The notes beneath the pieces were generated by a model. The model was given only the letters and a program-made list of their open reading frames with translations, did not search any database and had not been told where the DNA came from. The position numbers and the translations under genes are program-made. From Rotaria sordida (taxonomy: Eukaryota; Rotifera; Eurotatoria; Philodinida; Philodinidae), in contig CAJNOL010000326.1 of assembly GCA_905250125.1 (NCBI GenBank), positions 95,870 to 159,869 of the forward strand: a stretch of DNA of 64,000 nt, in the 5' to 3' direction. Below, one piece after another: positions 23,790 to 36,901 of this stretch. How positions within the stretch are numbered: the first letter of the stretch is position 1; each line of letters begins with the position of its first letter.

Positions 23790-25133
23790 CTAGTTAGTTC
23801 TGATGATACTAACTGAAGAATGTTTTGGTCGATATACTTTGTAATAGTAGACAAGACCACCAATTATGCCCAAACATAATGGAAGTGCCAAGCCAAGAGT
23901 AAGACCAAGAATTAATGGTAAATTATTTTTAGCTATGAATCAATGATATTAAGCATAGTACAATCAAGAATATTCAACTTACATTTAGTTATTGATTCTG
24001 TAGTAGTTTGACGATCGTCCAATGTAATGTTTGAATTTGTTGTTGCTGTTATTTCTGTTGTTGTTGCTGTTATTTCTGTTGTTGTTGCTATTGTTGCTGT
24101 TACTGCTGTTGTTGTTGTTGTTGTTGTTGCTGTTACTGCTGTTGTTGTTGTTGCTGTTATTGTTGTCGTTGTTGCCTAATTCGATTACATTAGTTTTATT
24201 TTTATATTAAATTTCAATATATATTTTACCGTATTGAATAAAATAGTTGTATTCGTAGTAGCTATAGTATCATAGCTATTAGTCATTTCAACGGATGTTA
24301 TTGTAGATATTGGTATGGTTGACTAATCAAGAAAATATTTTTCATTTTGTTGTATTACAATGTTTTCTTACTTGTATATTAATAGGTGAATTTGTTTTTG
24401 CCATTGTCTGTTGTCCTGCAATTGACTGAGCTTCTAATGATGTACTAATGGTATTATTCAAAGAAAAAAAAACAGCGATCAATTTTTGTAAAATATGATT
24501 ATCGATAAGACATACGTATCAATGGTATTTAAAGGTAAATTAGTATTTGAATATGATGTACTTTAAAAAAGAACAATATAATCATTAATGATAATCAATA
24601 TGAAAATATAGCTTACTCAGCTGGTTTGAAATCAATAGAAGTTGCCGTCGAATCAAATTGTGTTTCATATTGTTCAGACTTTTAAAATTTAAAATCCTTA
24701 CAAATTTTTACTAATGATTTCATTCGATACTTTACTAAATATGTTAATGTACTCAACGAATTACGAACAGCTGCTTGTTTTGAATCATCTAAATATTGAG
24801 AACAAAATATTTATTGAATTAATAAATCTTTGTTTTCTATTTTCAAAAGCTTCAGAAACTAAATTAACCCTCTTTACACTGATCAATATTTAATAATTGA
24901 TCATTTAATTTAGGTAAAATATCATTTTGATTTGACGAAACATTTATTCGAGATTGATTCATTAAAATCTTAAGTATGTGATAATCACCCGAATTAATTG
25001 ATGCTGATCGTGTTAAAGCATAATGTAATTGAACAATTGTCAACACAACTAAATTCATTAAAAATAATTTATTACAAAAGAGAAAAAAATTACATAATGT
25101 TTTCTTACTAATGATACTCAGTCTAGTTGACAT
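23790..25133 (-). CDS. Thr-rich single-pass membrane protein, 308 aa
   Basis: Not recognised. Eight exons from 25133 down: 24869-25133, 24736-24788, 24617-24678, 24516-24560, 24372-24444, 24230-24322, 23983-24175, 23790-23932; phases close on a TAG. Residues about 15-40 are hydrophobic (signal peptide or anchor). A Ser/Thr-rich stalk follows; exon 7 encodes long runs of Thr with Ala, Val, Ile and Glu, written by an (ACA/GCA/GTA) triplet repeat, plus N-x-T sites. The last exon gives a clean membrane helix (PLILGLTLGLALPLCLGIIG) and a short tail with Y-Y-Y-K and S-S-V-S. This fits a mucin-like type I surface protein. The Thr run is prone to length change. A splice acceptor-like TTTATACAG sits 6 bases before the ATG. 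Confidence 0.75.
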
Positions 25134-26208
25134 CGTTTTCTGTATAAAATATCCTTATTATTTTCTTCTTGCCCGTATTTTGGAATCTGATAAAAATATT
25201 CTTTTCGCACTATGAAAAAGAAGAATAATGTAACAATATGATTTTAGAAATAAATCTTTTGATTTAATATTATCAAACTGTCTGTCTGATTTATATGTTT
25301 ATTGATAATCTGATAGTCTCGATAGTAACAGGTAATGTGTGAAAAAAACCAGTGGAAATGCATGACAGATATAATGAAAGTTTTGTTTTTTTTACATAAA
25401 TTATCTTACTCTTGTCACTTAATCTTTTTATAATATATGCAATCAAACCGAGAGAAACCTTTTTGAATAATCTACCATGGTTTCAATTGGTTATCTCAAC
25501 TTTTGATAAAGTATTTTACATAATAAAAAAGTAATCGCAATGAAAATTTATCCTAGTGAAAAGTACTTCAATCATTCTTCGACACTCTTAAACCATATCA
25601 AATTATATGTTATCAAACATGATTTAGAAATAAATATTAAACTTTATAATGAGATCATTCGACATAAAACTTTCACTTTCTTATGATATACGTCTAGAAT
25701 ACTTGACAATTTTTAAAACTGAAACAGTTCTATCAACATCTTGATCAGAAATAGATCGATTAACAAAACCATTTTTGATAGTTGGAAAAATCATTGCATC
25801 ACTTTTACTTAAGAAATAATTGATTACAAACTTGTATATACATCATTATCAAGAAATATATATAGATATATATTTTTGAGAGAAAGTTCTCTTTTTTGTA
25901 TTGTTAATAAAAATATTAATTTTGATTTATCATCGAAGTTACTTGTGTTACAAAAAGACAATTTAGTAGCTTCGTATAGAATTTATATGAATTTCTCTTT
26001 TATTTTATTAATATATTATTGATGATGCACACAATGGACGATCACTTTTTGACATAGATGTTTATATATATTTATATATATGCATATACACAAATTAAAA
26101 AAAACAAAAGAGGGTTCTAAATTGATTATACATAATGATCCATATTATTTGATCATATTGATAAAAAATAGTTTCTCGTTTTTTTCTATTTTCTATTTTC
26201 TATTAATA
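25134..26208. other. Intergenic
   Basis: About 1.1 kb between two minus-strand genes. It must hold the 3'UTR of the GPCR (25900-26208) and the promoter side of the membrane protein. TA-rich tracts near 25855-25875 and 26060-26085. Nothing else seen. Confidence 0.6.
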
Positions 26209-28616
26209 TTATAAACCAGGTGTTATTATATCAGTTAAACCATAAGGTTTAATTGTTTTTCCTAAAGTTGATTTTTCATTAGTTGAACTAAGTAATGGTA
26301 TTGTTTGTTCATATTGTTGATTTTTAATATTTTCAACAAAGGAAACAAGTGTTGAATTATGTTTAATTGTTGTTGATGGTGAATCAAGTAACATAATTGA
26401 TGTTGTTTGTGTTATTGAACTAATACGTGGTCCAATCGGTTGATGATGATGATAACAAGTTAAAAAATGTTCATCTTGTTCATCATTAGTTATCATTGAA
26501 TTTTGACGTATTTGTTGATTTTGATTTGTTAATGGAATTTCTGATAATGAATAAGCACTACAAATACTTTGACGATAATTAGAAGTTTGTGTTAGATTTA
26601 TTATTGGTTTTGGTGCAATTAATACTCTTGTATAACGTTTACCATTCGAATAAAAATGTTCATGTACACCTTGTGATGGATTATGAATTAACATTAAATT
26701 TTTTGCACGTTTTGCTAAACGTTCTGATGATGAAGAAAATAATAAGATATTATGACAAGTAAATAAACGACGAAGTTCATGACGAAAAACTCGACCAGTA
26801 CATGCATATAGAAAAAAATTTGAAGCTAAAGAACAAAAAAAAAACCGAATGAATGAATGAATAAATAAAAGAATTTAATTTAATTCGTTTTTGTTTTTTT
26901 TTTTCTTTATAAACGTACAATGATTTATATATTGAGATATTTCAGCTATTATTTTTCCTATTGCAATATGAGCATTTAATGTTGATGAACGTTGTTCAAT
27001 ATTACCATAAATAGCATCAATTAATTGCATTATTGATATTGGCATTGAACAAATACAAAATGCAAATGATACAGCTAATAACATTGTTGTTAAACGACGA
27101 TTAACTCGTCGATATGCTAAAGTTTTTGTTAGTGTATATTTTTCTTGTTGAGATGAATGTAAAATATTATGTTTAGATTTTTTATTTAATTTATTTAAAC
27201 TATTATTTGTTGTTGATGTTGATGAAGATGATATTGAACAAGATTTTTTATTATGATTAATATGATTTTCATTTATTGTTTGTTGTTGTAAATATTTATT
27301 TGTATTACGTGCATTTAATAAACTTTTTATAATTAATATATTAAGTGTTATTAAAAGTGTAAATGGACAAAATGAATATTTAAATGAATCAATCCATGTA
27401 AAATATTTTATAAATAATGATTGATCATTTAATGGTATACAATGTAATACAGTTGAAGATAAATGAAATGTCCATAAAAAATGTGCATTTATTAAGAAAA
27501 ATATTGTAAATACAAGTAATAACATATAGCGTGCACGTTTTACTGTACAAATTTGACTAGCACGTAAAGGTTGAGAAACAGCTATATATCGTTCGAATGT
27601 CATTGCAACTGTTATCCAGACACTAGAAAAAAAAATTTTTTTTTTTTTTTTTGTAATTCATTAATAAGTTAGAAATAAGTTGAGTCTTATGAACCTCTGT
27701 GGCCAAGTAATGACCGTTTTACTGAATTTTTCAGTAAATATCTAAAAATGAATCGAAAATTCAGTAAAGTAGTCGTAACTTGACTCCAGAAGCTCATGGA
27801 TATGAACTCTTTGAAAATTTTTCTACTCTTATCGAGACTCTCCTTCTAGAATCAACGATGAGTTATAATTCGGTTAGTTCTCTTCTCATTAATGTCATTC
27901 AATCTTTTGTTTTGAGGCAAACAAAACTTATGACACATAATAACCGTTATCTGATACATTGTATTATTCATACAAAAATAACAACAAGATAAAATCATGT
28001 TTTGATAATCATGACAATCAAACAGATGTATATTATTATGTTTATTTAAAATATATATCAGTTTACTAGTCTTGTATTTTCAATATAAAGACTAACTATT
28101 CAATTATCTGAGTGACTGTTACACAGAGAAAAGAAAAGAAAAGAAGAATTATGATTTTTTATTAAGATTTTGATGGCAGCAAACTTTAAAGACATTATGA
28201 CATTTATCTTTTAAAGATATTAAAAAAAGAAAAAATATATATATATAAAATATAATTAAACATATTATTATTGCTTACCTACAATCAGCAAAAAAGAAAA
28301 ATGCAAATGTGCCTAATTTACAGCACATATTACAAGCTAAAATTGGTCTTTGTTTGTCTAATAATTCTAACCAACGATTAAGACAACCAATCCAAAGTAC
28401 GAATGTATCAGCAATAGCCAATGCAGCCATATAGAAACATGATGATGAATGTCGCATACGACCTCGTCTCATAACAACAAATGTTAACGTATTACAAGTA
28501 GTACCAATTAATAATAAACATGGTAAAATAAATTCTTCACTACGTGAAGCTATTTGAACAAAACGATTATTAGATGTAAAATCTGATGTATTTGTTGATA
28601 GTATTGTACTGTTCAT
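26209..28616 (-). CDS. Class A peptide-type GPCR (FMRFamide-receptor-like), 552 aa
   Basis: Cell-surface receptor. Three exons from 28616 down: 28279-28616, 26919-27622, 26209-26825. TM1 is near residues 29-50 and TM2 carries F-Y-M-A-A-L-A-I-A-D-T. There is a TM3 Cys (N-M-C-C-K), the DRY position is F-E-R-Y followed by IAVSQPLRASQICTVKRAR, and extracellular loop 2 has L-H-C-I-P. Loop 3 is long and rich in Ser/Asn. TM6 has C-S-M-P without the usual Trp, and TM7 has N-F-F-L-Y in place of NPxxY. The T-F-E-R-Y-I-A-V and P-L-R-A pattern resembles FMRFamide-type receptors, but the ligand is an inference. The C-terminal tail is about 190 residues, low complexity. The first intron is 656 bp, the second 93 bp. 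Paralogue of the gene at 36902-44006, head to head. Confidence 0.85.
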
Positions 28617-31600
28617 TCTTATTCGTTTTACATTTAAAAAATAATGATTACATTTTATAACTAAAATATATGAAAGAGAAAAAAAAAATATTATGATTGT
28701 AAATCGAGATATAGTGTATGACGTTTAAATGATGATGATCATCAAATGATCGTTATCTGTCACATTCGAATGCATTGTTCAATAGATGGTTGTCATCAAC
28801 GAAGGTCTACTATCGTACACATACTTACATAAAGTCAAAGGCAACATTTTTGCCATACTTATATCAAAGAGGTCAGGATAAGCATATCAGAATTGGAATC
28901 TCTACTTAATATCTATTACCAAAATATCTTTAGAAAAAATTCTATTCTTTCGAAGGAAATATATTCATATACATAGAATATTAAGACTCTTAAGTTAAAA
29001 TGAAAAGATTTTACGAGCGTAACGTCATGTTATTTAAAAATCTTGATACGATGAAATATATTCTCTATATCTTCATGTCAAGATGTATACATATATACAT
29101 GCATGTCTATGATAACAATAAATTTTTGTGATTCTATCTTTATTCAGCGTACGATCTAAATTAAGCTTACGGATGATAATGAGGTATCTTAATTATAATT
29201 AATAGCTGTCTTGTGTTTTTATTGACACATCACAGTAACTATACATTTAACTGTTTAGAATTCAATTGATATGTATATATCAAAATGAACGCAAAACTTT
29301 CATCGGAAATTATTCTAATGATATATCAATAAACGGGTTTTTCTCTCTTGACAATTAATATCAATTTATTATGGATAATATATTTTGATACTTTTGTTTT
29401 TTTTATAAATATGTATTAAAAGAAAAACATATAACATGACATAGAAATGTACTGCTTACTCATTTATATTCTTTTCTCGAATGTCAAATATTGCTAAAAT
29501 TAAAAAAAAGAAAATTTTGCGCATCAGTCATCATGAATACAAAAGAACTATTTAATTAAGAAAAGTACTTTTATTTTCCACGAACGCTTACAATGTGTTA
29601 TTTTAATAAACAAAAAACAAAAGAAATTATAATATAATATTTATTAGAAAAATAAAACATAAGAAAATTTACTTACATCTAACAAATATCGATCTATACA
29701 ATCAATATTTCAAATTTTATCGTCAGATAATTTTAACCTTCAAAAAATTTATCCGACGATGATATCAAAAATCATGGTCAACCTCTAAGCTTTCTCATAA
29801 AACATCATTCGATTTTTGTTTCAGTATGTGATAAGAAAAGGAGATACATAGTCTTAATAATAAAACAAACTACTATCAAAAATTAAATTATGATTTGATG
29901 GTCGTTCCGCCTATATGCATGTATATAGAGTCCCATTACTCTCATTCATTTTTTTTTGCCTCATCGACATATCTACTCAGGCGAACTGTGTGTGTAGTCG
30001 GAAAATAGTTTCGCTATCCAGATTACGCAACTAGCAAATGCATCTTCTTTCTGTCTCTGTCTCTTGCTCAACCCATTAGAATTCCTACTTTCTCGCTCGT
30101 CTCAAATATACATATTTCCATCTCCTTCTTTCTTTTGTCGGATGAATGGGCGTCTCATTTGTCTTTATAATATGAAATAAGTCGACGTACTCATCATCAC
30201 TTGAAAGAATAAACGACAATGGAGAGATCAACAATGTATATTGAATCTTCTCAAGATTATACATGTGATTGTATAAGAGCTCATCATTTTTTCGTAGTTA
30301 ACTGAATAAACAATTGAGAAACAAGTGAACAAAAAAAAAAAAAAGATTCTAACGTAGTCATTTATTAATCATTACCTTTCTCAATTATATAAATGATGAT
30401 CATGAACTTGAGATTAATTTGTAACCGTCAATGCCAAGCATGACAATATGTATATTTTTATATAGATGAACTCTGATATAAATCGTTTTGGTTCACCACG
30501 TCTAGAATGCCTAGAAACATATTTTGGATAGATACGCAAGGTCGATTTGATTAAGATAAAGAAAAGCAAAAAAAAAATATCAGTTATGTCGATAAATGCC
30601 TACGGGGCTAGCAGACATGACATATATAAATAAACGAAAAGCAAAAATAGAATGACGGCAATATTAAATAACTGATTATAAACCGATGATTATTGATTTA
30701 TGTTTACTATGTTTTTTACATTCAAATAACATTAAACGAATCAACATGCCATCTTTTTTTTCTTGTAGACATAAACAAGGGAAAATAGAATATTTACCCT
30801 GTCTTTTATTTGAAATTAATTTATATAGAAAAAAAAAAGAAATATTATAATCTATATCATGAGTTGATACTTTTGATCTTTTAAAGTAGTCAATAAGGAA
30901 TTATGTATAAATTTTTCTTTTATTTTATTAAAAAACTTAATTCTATTCTGGTAAATTAAAATAAATGTTTGACATAAATCGATGATGTCAATAGTTCATC
31001 TGTTTTATATTTGCTCCTAGTGAATAATATATGAATAACATCTAAATTTTAGTTTTAAATACTTCTTAAACATTTTCTTTTTTGTTTATATGTAATTACG
31101 ATCAAGACAAGAAACTTTTTTATTCATTAATACATGTATCAAGGAAGTGATCGATGCACATATGTATACATATATTTTATGTCAATGACAGACGTCAAGG
31201 ACCATATGCTCATCCACCAACCTCGATTTAGATAAATGGACGGACTGACGACGACGACATAATGAAGAACGATGATATTGAACAGACTACAATGTTTAGA
31301 ACGAACATATGTCCGGATATCAAGTTCTATTCGATTGCATCATCACTCTGTATATTATATACAACATAGTTGTTACCGTTCACTCGCTTAGCTATTCGTT
31401 ATGGATACATTCAATTATCTCTATGAAATACCATACATTAAAAATTGTCGGTATGATGTTAAAGAAATTCTTTTGTCTAATAGATTTAGATAATCGAATA
31501 TCGATTATAACGAAAAAACAATATATAAATTAGATTGATTATATTTCATCATTGAATTTTTTTCTTATAAAATTTCTTTTTTTTTTGTTTTTTTAGACAT

Positions 31601-34600
31601 AAATATTTGATATGATATTTTGATTTCTTCTATTTAATCATTCTAAATAAAATAACTAATATGTTATTTATAATTAATAATCTGTATGCAAATAAAAAGA
31701 AATCTATATATTGTATTGTTATTTAATGACCTTGACCATGATATAAAAAGAATCTCAGAAAAATGAGAAAAGAAGTTGATCATTTAAATATGTATGATAA
31801 TGTAATATAATAAATGGAATTCGTTAATAGCATTCTATCGGACATCTTCGACACATTTTTTTCTTCCTCGCTCTCTCACTCTCTCGCTCTCTAATGCATA
31901 TTTTCAAAACATAAAAAGACCTTGATCGCTTGACTACTTCAATATCTTTGTTTGTTCAAAAGTTATTGTCAATATAATGAATGGATCCGGCTTTTTCTTT
32001 TTGAATGAAAAGTTAATTTATTATAATTATTTTCATGGTCATCATCATATACACTTCAACAACTAGATAGACAAACATTGACATTGGTCAAATTATCATG
32101 TCTAACCGTTTTACTATCTACCATACAACTGTCTATCTATTTGGTATATAGAAAATAAAAGACTTTATGTCAACATGTATTTAATTTACATTAAGCTAAT
32201 AGATATGAATTTATTGAAAAGGGTAATGAGAAAAAAACATGTTTCATATTAGTTCTATAGTATCTTTAAAATGCAAAATTTCTTACTTTTTTTTCTGTAA
32301 AATTTTATTGGAATTGAATAAAAACGAAAGAAAGTATACTTTTACTCACTATATCTTGTATACATATATATTTCATTTGAAACAAGAAGATGAATGAATT
32401 AGTGACACATGAAAAATGATGCTCTCACTACTTCTGGAACATAGTTCGACTACATTTGCATTTATATGAACAAAAAAAGTTCGTTTTTTTTTCAAAGATT
32501 TGCTCTTCAGCCATTTCATATATTTTCATATGCATAAATATTTCAAAACTTTTTTTGTTGTATCAGATATCATAAACGATCGTCCTAATTGTCACAACTT
32601 TTAAAATAATGTTTTTTTTTTTTCTTTAAATTTCTATACTTCAGGTGCAGATTTTTAAATATTTGTTCTTAAGTTTTAATTAGTTTGTGACATAAATATG
32701 TTCATCTAATATATTGTCGTCTGGTAAATTGAAATATAAATTATTAAGTAATCCATAACCTCTATGTATAAAACATAAATTAAACACAAGATTATTTCAT
32801 GTCATTTATTGTTAAAAGATATTAAGTCTTCAATAATCTAGACTGAAGTGTACTAGAACTAACTGGATAAGATGAGTTGTTTTGCTGTTATGAATTGAAG
32901 CAAAATAAAAGGTAAAAAGAAATATTAATTGAAGATTTCAAATATTCAGTAAATGGAATCTATGAAACAAATTGCTCTTGAAAAATTATGATATTTAGGT
33001 TAATCGTTTTTTTTTTGTCTGATAAAAATCATTTCAAATATGTGAATAAATGAAAATCAATGATTACATAGAGAATTGAAAGATAAATCCTTTTAAAAAA
33101 CATTATTTAAATCAATAAAAACTTGATTGAGGTGTTCTAGATGTACTAACAAGATCATTATTTATGAGCCATTCATTCTATTTAAAATCTAATTATTAAC
33201 TTCCATGAAATCAATTACTAAATATAATTAAACTATTCTATATAGATATAATTAATTTTTTGTTATTGCATTTTATCTGTAGAATATTTCCTTCAAGCTA
33301 TTTATCTTGTAATTACATCTTGAACGATTCGAAATCAATTTTATACTCGAAGAGATACTATAAAAAGTGACCATACAATCTTAATAAATACATTCAATAA
33401 GCATCTTAACTGATTGATTCTTGCGTGCAAATCTTACACCTAATATTACTACTTCTAAACATGAGATTACTCGATCGTGTTGATGAAAATAACAAAAAAA
33501 AAATTACTGTAAGTCATCTTAATTTCAAATACTTAAGAAATATTACAGTCTAATAAACCACAAGGAGTTGTTAATAATTTTTTGTTGATTATATTTCAGG
33601 TTTTTTTTTTGTTATTCCTAAGAATTGATGATTAAATAGTTCTATTTTGTTTGTTTTTTTTTTTAAATTTTATCAGCACAGCTGTTCGTTTTGTTTTGTA
33701 TAATGACAAATGAATACCTATCTAAGTTATTTGATAATGAGCATCATGAGTAAAATGATATATATATAAGTAATACAATATCTTCTTTGAATTTCATTTC
33801 TTGATAAATAAAAAAACAAGAAAAGTAATAGACGAGAACAATTCTCAAGACTAATAATATGTTAATGATGAAATTTTTAAAATGAAGAAAATGATCTAGA
33901 TATTATAAAGCTAATATCTTTATATCCAACAATGTTTAATAATATATTTTCATCTTATATTTCTTATATTCATTTTGTTATTTTCATAAACGAGTCTATG
34001 GTAAGTCAATAGATTTTTTGAATTTGTCGATTAGTTTACTAAAAAAAAACCTATTTGAAATTAAGTTTTTGCATCTTTTGATAATTTATATTTAGACTAA
34101 TAAACAGACAAAGATAAAAGAAATGAAAAATTAGTTTTAACAATAAATATGTATGAAATATTAATCGAAATATCATAGTATAAAAAGAAAACAAGAAAGA
34201 TAATGTAAGTTCTTTAGAAATATGGTTTTAAACAAAAGAAAAAATGGTTCTTTTTTTACTTCATTTTTAATAAATTTTTGTTTTTGTTCTACAGAAAATA
34301 TGTCTTAATCTAATTGGTATTTTTACTGTGAAGATAACTTATTTTTATTCATCTTCTTATTAATATTGATAATTTCTATAATGACATGTGGAGAATTTTT
34401 TTATCATCATCTTTAATAAGATATGTCGGATGAACACAATAATGTGACAGGAAAAAATATTGTCTGTTCATTTCTTATTTGTTTTTAAAGTACTCTTCAG
34501 TCTAATTATTCCAGTTATTATTATTATTGGTATTTTGTTTTTCGTCTATATATCTATATGTATTTTTCAGATATTTTCTCGTTCTTATCTCTATTTCATA

Positions 34601-36901
34601 TTGTTTGTCTGTTGCAAAAATTAGTTCTGAGTAATTGATGATGGTAACGACTCCATATATTCTTGAGTATACGCTTCATTGATGTCCACAGTGATGACAT
34701 GTGGAAGGGGAAAGAAATGTTATCCAACCCACTGTCATAGATGTGTTTTAATGGTTTTGATGAGTGGTTCTTATCAGTGTAAATACTTATTTTCTATTAT
34801 GTTTTATTCAGTGTGGAATATATTATAGATTGAAATAATCTATTTGAATTCATTTATTGAAAGAAAAAAAGTAAATTCTATAATTAGAGATAGAAATTTA
34901 ACAAATTAAACAAAATAGGATTAGAATAAAGTTGAAACCATCATTACTCAATGTCACAGCTCTGATATTATCATGTTATTATTCTTAGATTTTAAACGAA
35001 TATAAAAAATAATTAGAATCGTTAGATAAGCAAAAGAAGTTTAAGTATCTATAAAATAAAATACGTGTATATTTAGAATAATCATGGATCAATCTAAGTC
35101 AGTAGCGTGATGTTGTATATACGTGATAGAAAGTAAGTGCATCATTACACAGGTAGAGCGTGTTCTTCAGTCAATTGTTTCCGACACATTGCATTTATCC
35201 ATGTATATTTTATATAGAACGTGCCCTCAAGCTTAAGATTTCTTATTGTGCATTATCTAATTTCTTTTTTTTTTAACACTCCTGTATTTGACTAGCAGTA
35301 GGTTATTTCAATAATTATTTTAACATTCATGGTTCATATAGAAATAAGTGACAAAGACATATACATAGCGAGAGAAATATGATTAAAAAACGACCAAGAG
35401 GATTTTTGTTCATTAGAAATTAATGGAAAGACATGCTCATTAAATGAAAACAACAGATCTCTTGAGTTCAACACATCTTATCTGTTTTCCAGTTAATTTC
35501 TTATTAATATTATCTCTTTTTTTTCTTATTAGCTTCTTATTGATAAGCAGAAGAAACAAATTTTGTTGCTGCTTGTTTTTTTCTCTACCGTTAGCTGTTT
35601 CTAGATATAACCTGTTTAATATGCAATAGGAAAACATAGACTTCTTCAATAGATTTGTAAGTATACAATTTTTTTTTCTATATATGAATCTATAGTATTG
35701 ATTAATATAATAAAAGAAGACAATTGCTAGTTAGATTTACGAAAATAATCAGATCATATTTCATCAATAACAAAAAAGAAACAAATATTTCTTTTATTTA
35801 ATAATATGATAGAAAAGAAACCACGAAGAGAGATCGAACAATGAAATCTAATTTTTCTTGTTTTTTGGTTAAATGTTAATAAAATTAAGTATTCATGTTA
35901 GAATGATTGCTTATATTTTACTTGTTTTATATAGCTCATAACAGATTTCATCAGAAGGACAAATTAACAAACAGTATATTAAAGCACTTCGTCGTTGGTT
36001 TTTTTTGTTTACTCAGAAAGAAGTGTCATCTACTTTTTCACTCCTTATTATATTATCTATTGCAATGTTATCAAGTAATTTAGTTGGGTTTTTTACTTTT
36101 GTGGGTTAATGATGTGATTTTTTTATTTAGTAGAAATAAAGATAAAAAAAAGACAAAATCACGTCTATTGAGAAAAAAACGTAGTGAAACAAAGACATGT
36201 TGTTTCACAAAGTGAAACTCTTATCTTTTGTTAAGAAATCAGATAATGTTTTATTTGATTAAAAAAAAAGATTTTAATTTTTTATGCATCCGATTATAGC
36301 TTACGAAAATCATTAAAAAAATCTTTTTTTTTGAGTAGGTTTGAAATGATAAAGAGACAAAGATAAAGATTACATGATCATGTTTTATTTATGAAAAAAA
36401 GTCTGTCTTTTCTACTAATCAAAAAATAGAAAAAAGATCGTTTTCTTTGGCCTAGAAAGACAAGAAAAAAAAAGAAAAATGTGAGAAATTTTACTTTTTT
36501 ATATTTGCCTAACTTGTTAAAGTTAAGAACGAAGATGTAAATTCAATTTTATTTTGTAATTTTCTTAAAATTAACTACTCCTATCTTGAGTATGTAGTTT
36601 CCCTTGAAGAAGAGCGTCAGGTAATACTTAGCTAGGATAAACTCAATATTTTGCCTTGAGTATTTATATTGATATATATATATAGAAAAGATAAAAGATT
36701 TTGAAGTTTATTTTAAACTATCTCTTTTCATCAAAATTACAATCCCAAAAGCAATTTGTTTTGATTGCCGTTCATAATATAGTTTTTTTTTTGCACAATA
36801 GGAAATTCTATGAAGTTTTTCTTTAAAAAAATTTAAAAAAGTGTTTTACAGTAATTTTAGATGAAATAAAACGACGAAGAAAAAGAAAAACTTTTAATCC
36901 A
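28617..36901. other. Intergenic between head-to-head GPCRs, 8.3 kb
   Basis: No gene or repeat I can support. It contains the promoter regions of both divergent GPCR genes. Composition is very AT-rich with scattered poly-T runs. Small open frames at 31309-31533 and 35440-35649 show no motif. Confidence 0.6.
36840..36860 (+). promoter_or_regulatory. Candidate splice acceptors before GPCR start
   Basis: TTTTACAG (AG at 36850-36851) and AATTTTAG (AG at 36859-36860) lie 42-51 bases before the ATG at 36902. Possible 5'UTR or trans-splice acceptors. Confidence 0.35.

Noticed and set aside
27690..27830. A-box-like GTGGCCAAGTAATGACC in a GPCR intron, and a following 70-residue open frame
   Set aside because: No matching B-box or cloverleaf, and the frame has no known motif or splice support.
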